This document shows, one piece after another, positions 1-5,897 of a stretch of 7,625 bases of DNA; the stretch's first letter is position 1; each line of letters starts with the position of its first letter. The notes beneath the pieces are model-generated. The model was not told the origin of the DNA, did not search any database, and saw only the letters and a list, made by a program, of their open reading frames with translations. A program made the position numbers and the translations under genes. Source of the stretch: JBBQKI01 sp038326725 (GTDB lineage Bacteria; Bacteroidota; Bacteroidia; Flavobacteriales; Flavobacteriaceae); the NCBI GenBank assembly GCA_038326725.1, contig JBBQKI010000059.1:1-7625 (forward strand), given 5' to 3'.

Positions 1-266
1 CTCAAAAACAATAACGAAAACCTGGATAACGAAATCCTTAAAAAGGAAATCAACGAATTTATATCCAGCCAGATTGGCCCAATAGCCAAACTGGACAAAA
101 TCCAATTTACTGATGGGCTACCCAAAACCCGTTCGGGAAAATAATGCGGCGCATTTTACGGAAGATAGCCTGTGGCGAAACGGAGGACCTTGGCGATATA
201 AGCACCTTGCTGGACCCGGAAGTGGTACGGGGGATTATTGCGGGGGTGGTGCGGGGTGAGCGTTGA
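1..266 (+). pseudogene. acs: Acetyl-CoA synthetase (AMP-forming), C-terminal end, frameshifted
   Basis: This is the 3' end of an acetyl-CoA synthetase gene, which activates acetate to acetyl-CoA through acetyl-AMP in the cytoplasm; the 5' part lies left of the window. Frame 1 reads 47 residues, including IGPIAKLDKIQF and GLPKTRSGK, and stops at TAA 142-144. The -1 frame from 141 continues without a gap as IMRRILRKIA and later LGDISTLLDPEVV, ending at TGA 264-266. In the family PKTRSGK runs directly into IMRRILRK, and the Lys of SGK is the catalytic, acetylation-controlled lysine. One base is therefore missing in the GGGAAAA run at 135-141. The family assignment is very secure. Whether this is a true pseudogene, a sequencing error in a homopolymer-rich spot, or a -1 ribosomal frameshift cannot be decided here. 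If translation stops at 144, about 41 residues of the mobile C-terminal domain are lost. Confidence 0.88.
135..141 (+). other. Slippery heptamer G GGA AAA at the acs frame break
   Basis: In the incoming frame the bases read G GGA AAA followed directly by the stop TAA (142-144). This fits the X XXY YYZ pattern of -1 ribosomal frameshift sites. A -1 slip here would re-pair on GGG AAA and continue with ATA ATG CGG, restoring the family sequence SGK-IMRR exactly. I see no convincing downstream stem-loop at the usual spacing and no clear upstream Shine-Dalgarno-like stimulator. The heptamer may simply reflect Gly-Lys codons after loss of one G. Confidence 0.4.
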
Positions 267-292
267 GGCTGCTTTTTTGAATCCAAAAGCCT
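266..292 (+). terminator. Weak stem-loop just after acs
   Basis: An imperfect hairpin directly follows the acs stop codon: AGGCT (266-270) pairs with AGCCT (288-292), with an inner TTT/AAA helix and a 2-base bulge. There is no U-rich tract behind it on either strand, so it is a poor intrinsic terminator. The position suggests a transcript 3' end, but the evidence is thin. The rest of the spacer to 363 shows no gene. Confidence 0.22.
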
Positions 293-363
293 ATAATAAT
301 GTCAAAAAATTAATGGAGAAAAGTGTTGTTTTTTAGCTCAGTTCTTTGTTGGGCAACGTTCTG

Positions 364-684
364 TCAATCTTGTTCAGTCATGTTTTTATGTCGCTTTATT
401 TTCATTTCCGTTGTATGGTCTTCAGGAGTTCGGATTATTTTAATAGTTGATGGTGGTTTTGCATTGATTCGAACTATAAAATCTTTATCCGTGTAGCTAT
501 ATGAAGATATTAAAGTTCCTGTGTCATTTAAATTGGACATAACTAAGTAAGGTTTTAATTGCTCCAAAAATTTTTCTAACATATCTTCTTTTCCAATTAA
601 ATATAGTTCTTCCAGCTCATAATATTTATGTAGCCATAAAGGAGCAGTATTCAAATCTGAGTTATAGTTAAATCCACCCTTCAA
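364..684 (-). CDS. Hypothetical protein, 106 residues, TTG start
   Basis: I do not recognise this family. The frame runs 106 residues to TGA at 364-366 and has plausible protein composition: an aromatic and acidic N-terminal half (PLWLHKYYELEELYLIG, DMLEKFLEQLKPYL), a probable beta-rich middle (DFIVRINAKPP) and a basic C-terminus (MKIKRHKN). It has no signal peptide, membrane segment or known motif. The only upstream initiator in frame is TTG at 682-684, because a TAG at 694-696 closes the frame; the next ATG comes at about residue 35. No Shine-Dalgarno sequence is visible. It is more A+T-rich than acs and the CBS gene beside it, which could mean recent acquisition. It may also be a 5'-damaged remnant. 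No function is proposed. Confidence 0.5.
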   Translation of the reverse strand: MKGGFNYNSDLNTAPLWLHKYYELEELYLIGKEDMLEKFLEQLKPYLVMSNLNDTGTLISSYSYTDKDFIVRINAKPPSTIKIIRTPEDHTTEMKIKRHKNMTEQD

Positions 685-699
685 TCTGTTTGGCTATGC

Positions 700-726
700 C
701 CAAGTTTATATATATTTTTAACTTGG
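700..726 (-). other. Stem-loop upstream of the hypothetical gene
   Basis: CCAAGTT at 700-706 is the exact inverted repeat of AACTTGG at 720-726, around a 13-base A/T-only loop (a TA-alternating run plus T5). It falls between the candidate -7 element at 737-744 and the TTG start at 684, so it would lie in the 5' leader of that transcript. It could be a leader hairpin, a protein-binding palindrome, or part of a recombination site. The palindrome is seen directly; the role is inferred. Confidence 0.35.
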
Positions 727-736
727 TGTTTATGCC

Positions 737-744
737 CAAATATA
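737..744 (-). promoter_or_regulatory. Candidate -7 promoter element TATATTTG
   Basis: Read on the minus strand, this is a perfect match to the Bacteroidota -7 consensus TANNTTTG. It lies about 50 bases upstream of the TTG start of the hypothetical gene. No TTTG-like -33 element is seen at the usual distance, so this rests on one box in A+T-rich DNA. Confidence 0.25.
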
Positions 745-771
745 ACCAACTTCCCCATTAAATTTTGAATC

Positions 772-1233
772 TTACTTCCACGCCTGCCCCTTAAACTTTA
801 GTGCGGCCTTTAGCACATCGCGTTGGCTTATTTGCCCCGCCAGTTTCCCATTTTCAACAATTGGGAAACGCCGGTGCTTGGATTCCAAAAACTTCTTGGC
901 AGCATCAAAAACGTTCATCCCGCCATCAATGGTGTCCACCTCCCGGATCATATACTGCTCCACCTTTACGTCCTCCATCGGTTGATTATAATAGCGGCTT
1001 TCGCTAATTTGTTTCATGCAATCGCCCTCGGAAATAATGCCTACCAGCTCGTTGCGCTCGTTTACCACCGGCCCGCCAGAGATGTTTTTTTTGACCAATA
1101 TTTCCATCACCTCCATTACCGATTGGCTCGGCCGGAAGGTGGTAAGGTTCCTGCTCATGTAGTCCGAGACCTTTATCTGTTCGGGCGTGGTTTCAGGCTT
1201 TGCCTGCCTGCCCATAAAACTTTTTATTCCCAT
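772..1233 (-). CDS. Two-CBS-domain protein
   Basis: This is a small cytoplasmic protein made almost entirely of a tandem CBS pair (Bateman module), which usually binds adenine nucleotides or other ligands and acts as an energy sensor. With the start at ATG 1231-1233 it has 153 residues, beginning MGIKSFMGRQ. CBS1 covers about residues 21-80 (VSDYMSRNL through GIISEGD, 65-71) and CBS2 about 91-148 (EQYMIREVDT through GQISQRD, 133-139); both end in the ligand-binding G-x-x-S-x-x-D signature. SKHRRFPIVENGK is also typical of the second CBS domain. The frame stays open upstream to an ATG at 1324-1326, but that codon sits inside the terminator of the neighbouring gene and the extra residues look non-native, so I reject it. 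There is no fused effector domain, so the target is unknown. A start at 1213-1215 is a weaker alternative. Confidence 0.88.
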   Translation of the reverse strand: MGIKSFMGRQAKPETTPEQIKVSDYMSRNLTTFRPSQSVMEVMEILVKKNISGGPVVNERNELVGIISEGDCMKQISESRYYNQPMEDVKVEQYMIREVDTIDGGMNVFDAAKKFLESKHRRFPIVENGKLAGQISQRDVLKAALKFKGQAWK

Positions 1234-1254
1234 AACGTTGGTTTTTATTGCAAT

Positions 1255-1287
1255 CCAAGATAGTGAAATTTTTTGGTTGGAAGCAAA
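1255..1287 (-). promoter_or_regulatory. Candidate promoter of the CBS gene
   Basis: On the minus strand, TTTG (1284-1287) and TATCTTGG (1255-1262) are separated by 21 bases. This resembles the Bacteroidota -33 TTTG / -7 TANNTTTG arrangement, with one mismatch in the -7 box. It predicts a leader of roughly 15-20 bases before ATG 1233, which supports that start over the upstream one. Confidence 0.38.
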
Positions 1288-1311
1288 AAGCGAGATGGCG
1301 GAAGCTCCAAG

Positions 1312-1347
1312 ATAAAAGCCCTCCAATTTATCAAATTTGGAGGGCTT
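1312..1347 (-). terminator. Rho-independent terminator of the Cys-rich lipoprotein gene
   Basis: AAGCCCTCCAA (1316-1326) pairs with TTGGAGGGCTT (1337-1347), an 11-bp stem. A further 3-bp helix with one bulge closes the loop. On the minus strand the stem is followed by TTTTATC, so it terminates transcripts coming from 1401-1928. On the plus strand the stem is followed by GGAGAATA, so it is not bidirectional. It separates the lipoprotein gene from the CBS gene. Confidence 0.75.
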
Positions 1348-1400
1348 GGAGAATATAATGATTAATCTTTTTAACTGCTTGAATCCATAAAATAGATAAT

Positions 1401-1928
1401 TTACCTCTCGCTCTCGGTCTCCGTCTTAGTGCAAGCTTGAGACCCTCCTGCGGGACATGTTGTGCATGTGCAAGTACTTCCATTCATGTGCAAGCGGCAA
1501 CCTTGAGGACAACCTTGGCAAGTACATGTCTTGCCCTTTAATAAATATGATGAGTCTGGCAATTTAGTTGTCGTATCATTTTCATTTTGCGGTACGATAA
1601 AAGCTCCAGTTTCAACAGTTCCATTAGTACTTTTGGCTTTTAAGAAAAAAGTTGCGGTTCCTTCTTGAGTTTTGCTTTGAATAATTTCAAATTTTTCCAA
1701 ACTTACGTTGATTCCTTCCATTGCTAACTCCTTTTCCCATTTATCCTTTAAATAATCGGTTGTAACTTCAACCGCTTCATTATTTGAAATATCATATAAT
1801 TTAACTTTCAAAATATCATTTAGGGAAATAGATTCCTCGTTGTAAACGAAATCGTTTTCGTCTTGTACGCAAGAAATTACAAAAAGCATGATGAAAAAAC
1901 CTAAACAAATTTTAAACATTTTTTTCAT
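1401..1928 (-). CDS. Cys-rich small lipoprotein, unknown function
   Basis: This is a 175-residue predicted lipoprotein. Residues 1-19 form a type II signal peptide (basic MKKMFK, then a hydrophobic core) with lipobox VISC; Cys20 would be lipidated. The following VQDEND is acidic, as in the export signals that send Bacteroidota lipoproteins to the cell surface, so surface exposure is likely but inferred. Residues 30-125 look like a beta-rich domain without a recognisable family. The tail carries eight cysteines in two related modules: Cys135, 137, 140, 144 (CTCQGCPQGC) and Cys153, 155, 158, 166 (CTCTTCP, then C). These could form disulfides or a metal site. The tail ends in a Glu/Thr-rich stretch. 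The ATG at 1926-1928 is the natural start because it places the signal peptide correctly. The gene stands alone, with its own terminator downstream and a poly-G tract upstream. Confidence 0.85.
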   Translation of the reverse strand: MKKMFKICLGFFIMLFVISCVQDENDFVYNEESISLNDILKVKLYDISNNEAVEVTTDYLKDKWEKELAMEGINVSLEKFEIIQSKTQEGTATFFLKAKSTNGTVETGAFIVPQNENDTTTKLPDSSYLLKGKTCTCQGCPQGCRLHMNGSTCTCTTCPAGGSQACTKTETESER

Positions 1929-1950
1929 AACTTATTAATTTAGTGTTAGA

Positions 1951-1963
1951 CAAAGTAAATCTA
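1951..1963 (-). promoter_or_regulatory. Candidate -7 region of the Cys-rich lipoprotein gene
   Basis: On the minus strand two overlapping near-matches to TANNTTTG appear: TAGATTTA (from 1963) and TTACTTTG (from 1958), each with one mismatch. They lie 23-35 bases upstream of ATG 1928. The G9 tract directly abuts the first of them. No clear -33 TTTG is visible, so this is tentative. Confidence 0.28.
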
Positions 1964-1972
1964 CCCCCCCCC
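1964..1972 (-). repeat. Mononucleotide tract, nine C (nine G on coding strand)
   Basis: Nine consecutive C on the plus strand lie 36-44 bases upstream of the lipoprotein start, in otherwise A+T-rich spacer DNA. Read on the minus strand this is GGAGGGGGGGGGTAGA, immediately next to a candidate -7 box. Such tracts change length by slipped-strand mispairing and could tune promoter spacing. It is also a place where sequencing can miscount. Confidence 0.6.
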
Positions 1973-2124
1973 TCCTTAATATTCCTAATTATTCTTGTTA
2001 ATTTTTTAAAATAGGCAATCGGGGTTTATGTAAGGAATTTCAGAATCATAAAAACCAGTTTCAAATCGCAAAAGATCATACTTTTTAAGATAAACCGTAT
2101 TTTTATAACCTCAACCATCATTAT
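1973..2124. other. Divergent intergenic spacer
   Basis: Together with 1929-1972 this forms the 196-bp A+T-rich spacer between the divergent lipoprotein and M28 peptidase genes, and must hold both promoters. For the peptidase a weak -7 candidate TACTTTTT occurs at 2079-2086, about 40 bases before the ATG, without a clear -33 partner. No RNA gene, riboswitch or sizeable hairpin is seen. Confidence 0.4.
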
Positions 2125-4467
2125 ATGAAAAAAATTACTCCCTTCCTTTCGTTTCTCCTCTTGCTTGGGCTCATTTATTATAGCTTTTACGGTTTGATGC
2201 CACAAAGCGGTAGCCCGGACTCCGTCCCCGAAACTGAATTCTCAACCGCGCGGGCGTTGGTCCCTTTGCGCGAAATCTCAAAAGCCCCGCACTATCACGG
2301 CTCTGTTGAACACCAACGGGTAAGGGAATATTTGGTTTCCCGTTTGGAAGATTTAGGTTTGGAAACCGAAATTCAGGAGGGTTTTGTGCTAAACAATTCC
2401 GGAAAAAGCTTGGACAAACCGAAAAATATTGTCGCCCGCATCAAGGGCAGCGGTAAGGGCAAATCACTTTTATTGCTTTCGCATTACGATACCGCCTTGG
2501 TGCCATCGCCGGGCGCCAGCGATGCAGGAAGTGGCGTGGTGACCATTCTCGAAAGTGTACGGGCTTATTTGGCCAGCGGAAATATCCCGAAAAACGACAT
2601 CATTGTTTTGTTCAGCGATGCTGAGGAAATTGGCTTGGATGGCGCAAAGCTCTTTGTGAACGAACACCCTTGGGCAAAAAATATTGGCTTGGTCCTGAAT
2701 TTTGAGGCTCGCGGCAGCGGCGGCCCCAGCAACATGATTTTGGAAACCAATGGCGGCAACAGCAACTTGATAAAAGCTTTTATGGAAGCCAACCCCCAGT
2801 TTCCCGTGGCTTCCTCGCTAATGTACAGTGTTTATAAAATGCTGCCGAACGATACAGATTCCACCGTTTTCAGGGAAGACGGCGATATCGACAGTTTCTT
2901 TTTTGCTTTTATCGATGACCATTTTGACTACCATACCGCTAACGACACCGTGGAAAACCTTGATATAAAAACGTTGCAGCACCAAGGGAGTTATCTTTTG
3001 CCATTGCTGCATTATTTTGCGAAAGCGGACCTTTCGCAATTAAAATCGGACACCGATTCGGTTTACGTTAATATGCCCTTTATCAAAATGATTGCCTATC
3101 CATTTTCATGGATTTTGCCTTTGCTGATTATTGCGGTCGTAATGTTCATAGCTCTTGTTTTTTACGGTATTTCAAAACGAAAAATCCTAGGGAAGGAAAT
3201 GATTGTTGGGTTCGTGCCATTTCTATTGTCGCTTATCATTTGTGGTGCCATTGGATATATTGGATGGATTATTTTATTGAAAATGTATCCGCACTATAAT
3301 GAAATTCAGCATGGTTTCAAATACAACGGCCATAGTTATGTCGCATTTTTTGTGCTGCTTTCGTTGGCCATCCTTTTTAAATTTTACAAAGGCCATGGCC
3401 GGAAAAAGCATATCGCAAGCCTTTTTATTGCCCCTTTGCTTCTATGGATCATCGTCAATATCGTTGTTTTTTTTATGTTGAAAGGTGCCGGGTATTTCAT
3501 AATTCCTGTTTTTTTCGGCTTGATTTCCCTTTGGGTTTTGATAAAATATGAAACCCCAAACCTTTTATTTTTAGCCCTTTTGGCTTCGCCAGCCATATTT
3601 CTGTTCGTGCCGCTTATACAATTTTTCCCGGTGGGTCTTGGTTCGTCAATGGTGGTCATCAGTTGTGTTTTTACGGTTTTATTGTTTGGGCTACTGCTCC
3701 CTGTTTTTGGAAATTATCGTTGGAAAAATATACTATCCGTAATGTGCTTGTTAGCTGCAATTGGATTTTTTATCCACGCACACGCTACAAGCGATTTTTC
3801 CGAAAAACGCCAAAAACCAAATAGTTTGGTTTATTATGAAGATGCCGATTCCGGGAAATCATATTGGCTTACTTATGATAAAATATTGGATCCATGGACA
3901 CAAAAGTATTTGGGTGAAAAGCCCGAAGCTGCCTATAAATATGTGAAAACTGCGTCCGGCAGTAAATACCGCACCGGTTATACTTTTGCCCAAGAAGCAA
4001 CATTTAAAAAAATTCCCGGTTTTGAGCTTATTTTGAAAAAAGATAGTGTGGTGGGTGAAATGCGAAATGTGGTTTTCGTTATGTCGCCACAGCGCAAAGT
4101 GAATCAAATCGAGCTATTTACGAAGGAGGACGTTGTTTTCAATTCGCTTTCCTTCAACGGAAAAGAAATGAAAAATTTAAACCACAAAAAAGACGAACTG
4201 CTTTTAAGATATTATGTTGCCGGTAATGATTCTTTGGAAATTGCCTATTCGGTGCCTAAAAATTCCAAAACAACTTTTATGGTGAAGGAAGCCTCTTTCG
4301 ATTTATTGTTAAACCCTTATTTTTCAATTGACGAACGCCCAAAGAATATGATGCCCAAACCTTTTGTGGTCACCGATGCTTTGGTTTTGAAAAAAACGTT
4401 TTCAGTGGATTCCATACCTTTAAAAATAAAAGATTCCATTTCTGAAACCATCGAAACAAATGAGTAA
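2125..4467 (+). CDS. Membrane-bound M28 family zinc metallopeptidase (ERMP1/Fxna-like architecture)
   Basis: This is a 780-residue integral membrane peptidase, probably an aminopeptidase-type M28 enzyme. Residues 7-24 form an N-terminal membrane anchor. The catalytic domain (about 40-300) shows the co-catalytic zinc set: His120 and Asp122 in LSHYDT, bridging Asp133 in GASDAGSG, catalytic Glu167 and ligand Glu168 in SDAEEIGL, Glu194 in NFEARGSGG and His270 in DYHTANDT. Eight further membrane segments follow at about 324-349, 359-385, 404-420, 428-451, 455-473, 478-500, 504-527 and 534-553, then a soluble tail of ~225 residues with beta-rich character. Nine segments place both the catalytic domain and the tail outside the cytoplasm (periplasm). 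This matches the layout of eukaryotic ER metallopeptidase 1. All expected zinc ligands are present, so it should be active; the substrate is unknown. The last 8 bases overlap the next gene. Confidence 0.9.
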   Translation: MKKITPFLSFLLLLGLIYYSFYGLMPQSGSPDSVPETEFSTARALVPLREISKAPHYHGSVEHQRVREYLVSRLEDLGLETEIQEGFVLNNSGKSLDKPKNIVARIKGSGKGKSLLLLSHYDTALVPSPGASDAGSGVVTILESVRAYLASGNIPKNDIIVLFSDAEEIGLDGAKLFVNEHPWAKNIGLVLNFEARGSGGPSNMILETNGGNSNLIKAFMEANPQFPVASSLMYSVYKMLPNDTDSTVFREDGDIDSFFFAFIDDHFDYHTANDTVENLDIKTLQHQGSYLLPLLHYFAKADLSQLKSDTDSVYVNMPFIKMIAYPFSWILPLLIIAVVMFIALVFYGISKRKILGKEMIVGFVPFLLSLIICGAIGYIGWIILLKMYPHYNEIQHGFKYNGHSYVAFFVLLSLAILFKFYKGHGRKKHIASLFIAPLLLWIIVNIVVFFMLKGAGYFIIPVFFGLISLWVLIKYETPNLLFLALLASPAIFLFVPLIQFFPVGLGSSMVVISCVFTVLLFGLLLPVFGNYRWKNILSVMCLLAAIGFFIHAHATSDFSEKRQKPNSLVYYEDADSGKSYWLTYDKILDPWTQKYLGEKPEAAYKYVKTASGSKYRTGYTFAQEATFKKIPGFELILKKDSVVGEMRNVVFVMSPQRKVNQIELFTKEDVVFNSLSFNGKEMKNLNHKKDELLLRYYVAGNDSLEIAYSVPKNSKTTFMVKEASFDLLLNPYFSIDERPKNMMPKPFVVTDALVLKKTFSVDSIPLKIKDSISETIETNE

Positions 4468-5263
4468 AACCATAACCATTGCCGGGATGGGCTGGTTGGG
4501 TCAACCCCTCGCGAGACGGCTGATGAACTTGGGCTATTCGGTGAAAGGTTCCGTTAGCAGTTTGGAAAAAGCCACAATGCTTCAAAAAAACGGCCTGAAC
4601 GCTTTCCCGATGGAAATTTCTGAGAACGGGGTTTCGGGGGAAATAAAAGCATTGCTTTCCGAAACGGAATATTTAATTATTATGATTCCGCCAGGTTTAA
4701 GAAGAAATACCGGAGCGGATTTTGTTTTAAAAATGGTCCATTTTCTGGAAGAAATAAAAAAACACCCAATCCGGAAAGTGATTTTAGTGAGCAGTATTTC
4801 AGTGTACAGCGATGCCCAAGGCCACGTTACTGAAAATGACCTTCCAAACCCAAGCACCCAAGCGGGAAAACAACTGCTTCAAGTAGAACAATTATTTGTG
4901 AACAGCCCGAATTTTAAAACTACGGTGGTCCGTTTTGGAGGCCTTTACGGCGGAAGTCGGCAACCCGTCAATTATCTTTCCGGCCGCGACAACCTTAGCG
5001 ATGGCAATGCGCCGGTAAATTTAATTCACCGCGAAGACTGCATTGGCATCCTATCGGAGACAATCAAGCAAGAAGCTTTTGGCCAGATTTTTAATGCCGT
5101 AAACCCGCAACATCCCACCAAAGAAAAATATTATACCAAAAAAGCAATGGAATTGAACATTCCCCCACCGCACTTTTCAAAACAGGAGGAAGATAATTCC
5201 TTTAAACAAGTTGATTCAGTAAGGGTTGAAAAGATATTGGGGTATTCATTTTTACATTTATAA
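4460..5263 (+). CDS. Atypical NAD(P)-binding SDR/epimerase-like protein (YeeZ-like)
   Basis: This 267-residue Rossmann-fold protein belongs to the NAD-dependent epimerase/dehydratase superfamily. The nucleotide-binding glycine motif is GMGWLG at residues 9-14. It is followed by the beta-strand YLIIMIPPG (71-79), the strand and Ser region VILVSSISVYSD (107-118), RFGGLYG (158-164) and VNLIHREDC (186-194), all in the order expected for atypical extended SDRs such as YeeZ. Where classical SDRs have the catalytic YxxxK, this protein has TQAGK (133-137), so the Tyr is missing. The role may be binding or a non-classical reaction; the substrate is unknown. The ATG overlaps the upstream stop (ATGAGTAA, 8 bases shared), which suggests translational coupling with the M28 peptidase. 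A strong terminator lies 45 bases downstream. Confidence 0.87.
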   Translation: MSKTITIAGMGWLGQPLARRLMNLGYSVKGSVSSLEKATMLQKNGLNAFPMEISENGVSGEIKALLSETEYLIIMIPPGLRRNTGADFVLKMVHFLEEIKKHPIRKVILVSSISVYSDAQGHVTENDLPNPSTQAGKQLLQVEQLFVNSPNFKTTVVRFGGLYGGSRQPVNYLSGRDNLSDGNAPVNLIHREDCIGILSETIKQEAFGQIFNAVNPQHPTKEKYYTKKAMELNIPPPHFSKQEEDNSFKQVDSVRVEKILGYSFLHL

Positions 5264-5308
5264 ATGAAAAAAAATACCAAAGAACCATTCTTTAAATTTA
5301 AAATTATA

Positions 5309-5339
5309 AAAGCCCAAAATCTCCTGGATTTTGGGCTTT
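5309..5339. terminator. Bidirectional intrinsic terminator between convergent genes
   Basis: A perfect 13-bp stem joins AAAGCCCAAAATC (5309-5321) to GATTTTGGGCTTT (5327-5339) around the 5-base loop TCCTG. On the plus strand it ends in GGGCTTTAAAATT; on the minus strand it ends in GGGCTTTTATAATTTT. It therefore serves both the M28-SDR pair ending at 5263 and the M43-lipoprotein pair ending at 5369. The flanking bases 5264-5308 and 5340-5368 are A+T-rich without further features. Confidence 0.88.
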
Positions 5340-5368
5340 AAAATTAATTCTTCTTTTTATTTTTAAAT

Positions 5369-5893
5369 TTATTTAATAATGCTAATATGCCAAGGGTATT
5401 CAATATTGTTCTCCGGATCATTGAAACGTTGCATATGGATGTCGTTTTTATAAATGTCAAAATACCGGTACTCGGGGTATCTTGCACTGTCTCTGCTTCT
5501 AAGAGTGTCCACTTCCGTAATCCCCTGATAGCGCAAAAGCAACAGATTATTGGTGACCCACTCTGTGCCATCTTCCGGTTCTTCTCCCGGTTCTGTGCCT
5601 ATGCCCAAACCAAAAGGGCCAAACAGAGTTTTCCCAGAAGTATCAGAAGCATAAATATCAATATTAAAATCGCCCCAATCCCCGAGGTTTGTTATTTGTC
5701 CTTCTTCGTTTAGATATGCCCATCTTGCTTCAATTTCCCCTTCTTGGAATGAATTACCGTCTTGTTTAATAATTTCAAAATATAAACTGTACTGAAATGG
5801 AATCCCTTGACCACCAGTGTCGTCATTATTATTTTTATCACAGCCTGTATATAGCATTAGACTGATTACCAATATAAAAATCGTTACTCTCAT
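5369..5893 (-). CDS. Putative surface lipoprotein, unknown function
   Basis: This is a 174-residue predicted lipoprotein of no family I recognise. The signal peptide MRVTIFILVISLMLYTG precedes the lipobox Cys18 (YTGC). The mature start CDKNNNDDTGG is Asp/Asn-rich, consistent with a Bacteroidota lipoprotein export signal. The remainder looks beta-rich and soluble: FQYSLYFEIIKQDG, a Gly/Pro/Glu-rich loop around residues 97-108, and aromatic runs such as YPEYRYFDIY near the C-terminus. There is no cysteine other than Cys18. Its ATG lies 4 bases after the stop of the M43 protease, so the two are almost certainly co-transcribed and it probably assists, anchors or restrains that protease, or acts beside it; this is inference only. 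The shared terminator at 5309-5339 ends the transcript. Confidence 0.82.
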   Translation of the reverse strand: MRVTIFILVISLMLYTGCDKNNNDDTGGQGIPFQYSLYFEIIKQDGNSFQEGEIEARWAYLNEEGQITNLGDWGDFNIDIYASDTSGKTLFGPFGLGIGTEPGEEPEDGTEWVTNNLLLLRYQGITEVDTLRSRDSARYPEYRYFDIYKNDIHMQRFNDPENNIEYPWHISIIK

Positions 5894-5897
5894 AATA

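Noticed and set aside
823..1263. Long plus-strand open frame opposite the CBS gene (146 codons)
   Set aside because: It is the antisense shadow of clear CBS domains on the minus strand, and its translation shows no recognisable domain.
1420..1545. Possible DNA-level tandem repeat in the Cys-rich tail region
   Set aside because: The two Cys modules are related in protein sequence but the DNA copies differ too much to call a nucleotide repeat.
5264..5341. A 25-residue open frame (ATG directly after the SDR stop, beginning MKKNTKEPFFKF) running through the terminator to TAA 5339-5341
   Set aside because: Its second half is the terminator stem itself and its composition is Lys/Phe-rich as expected from A+T-rich DNA; no ribosome binding site or motif supports it.
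5344..5571. Minus-strand frame of 75 codons overlapping the 3' end of the lipoprotein gene
   Set aside because: It overlaps the lipoprotein in another frame, has a low-complexity C-terminus and would begin inside a coding gene without any start signal.
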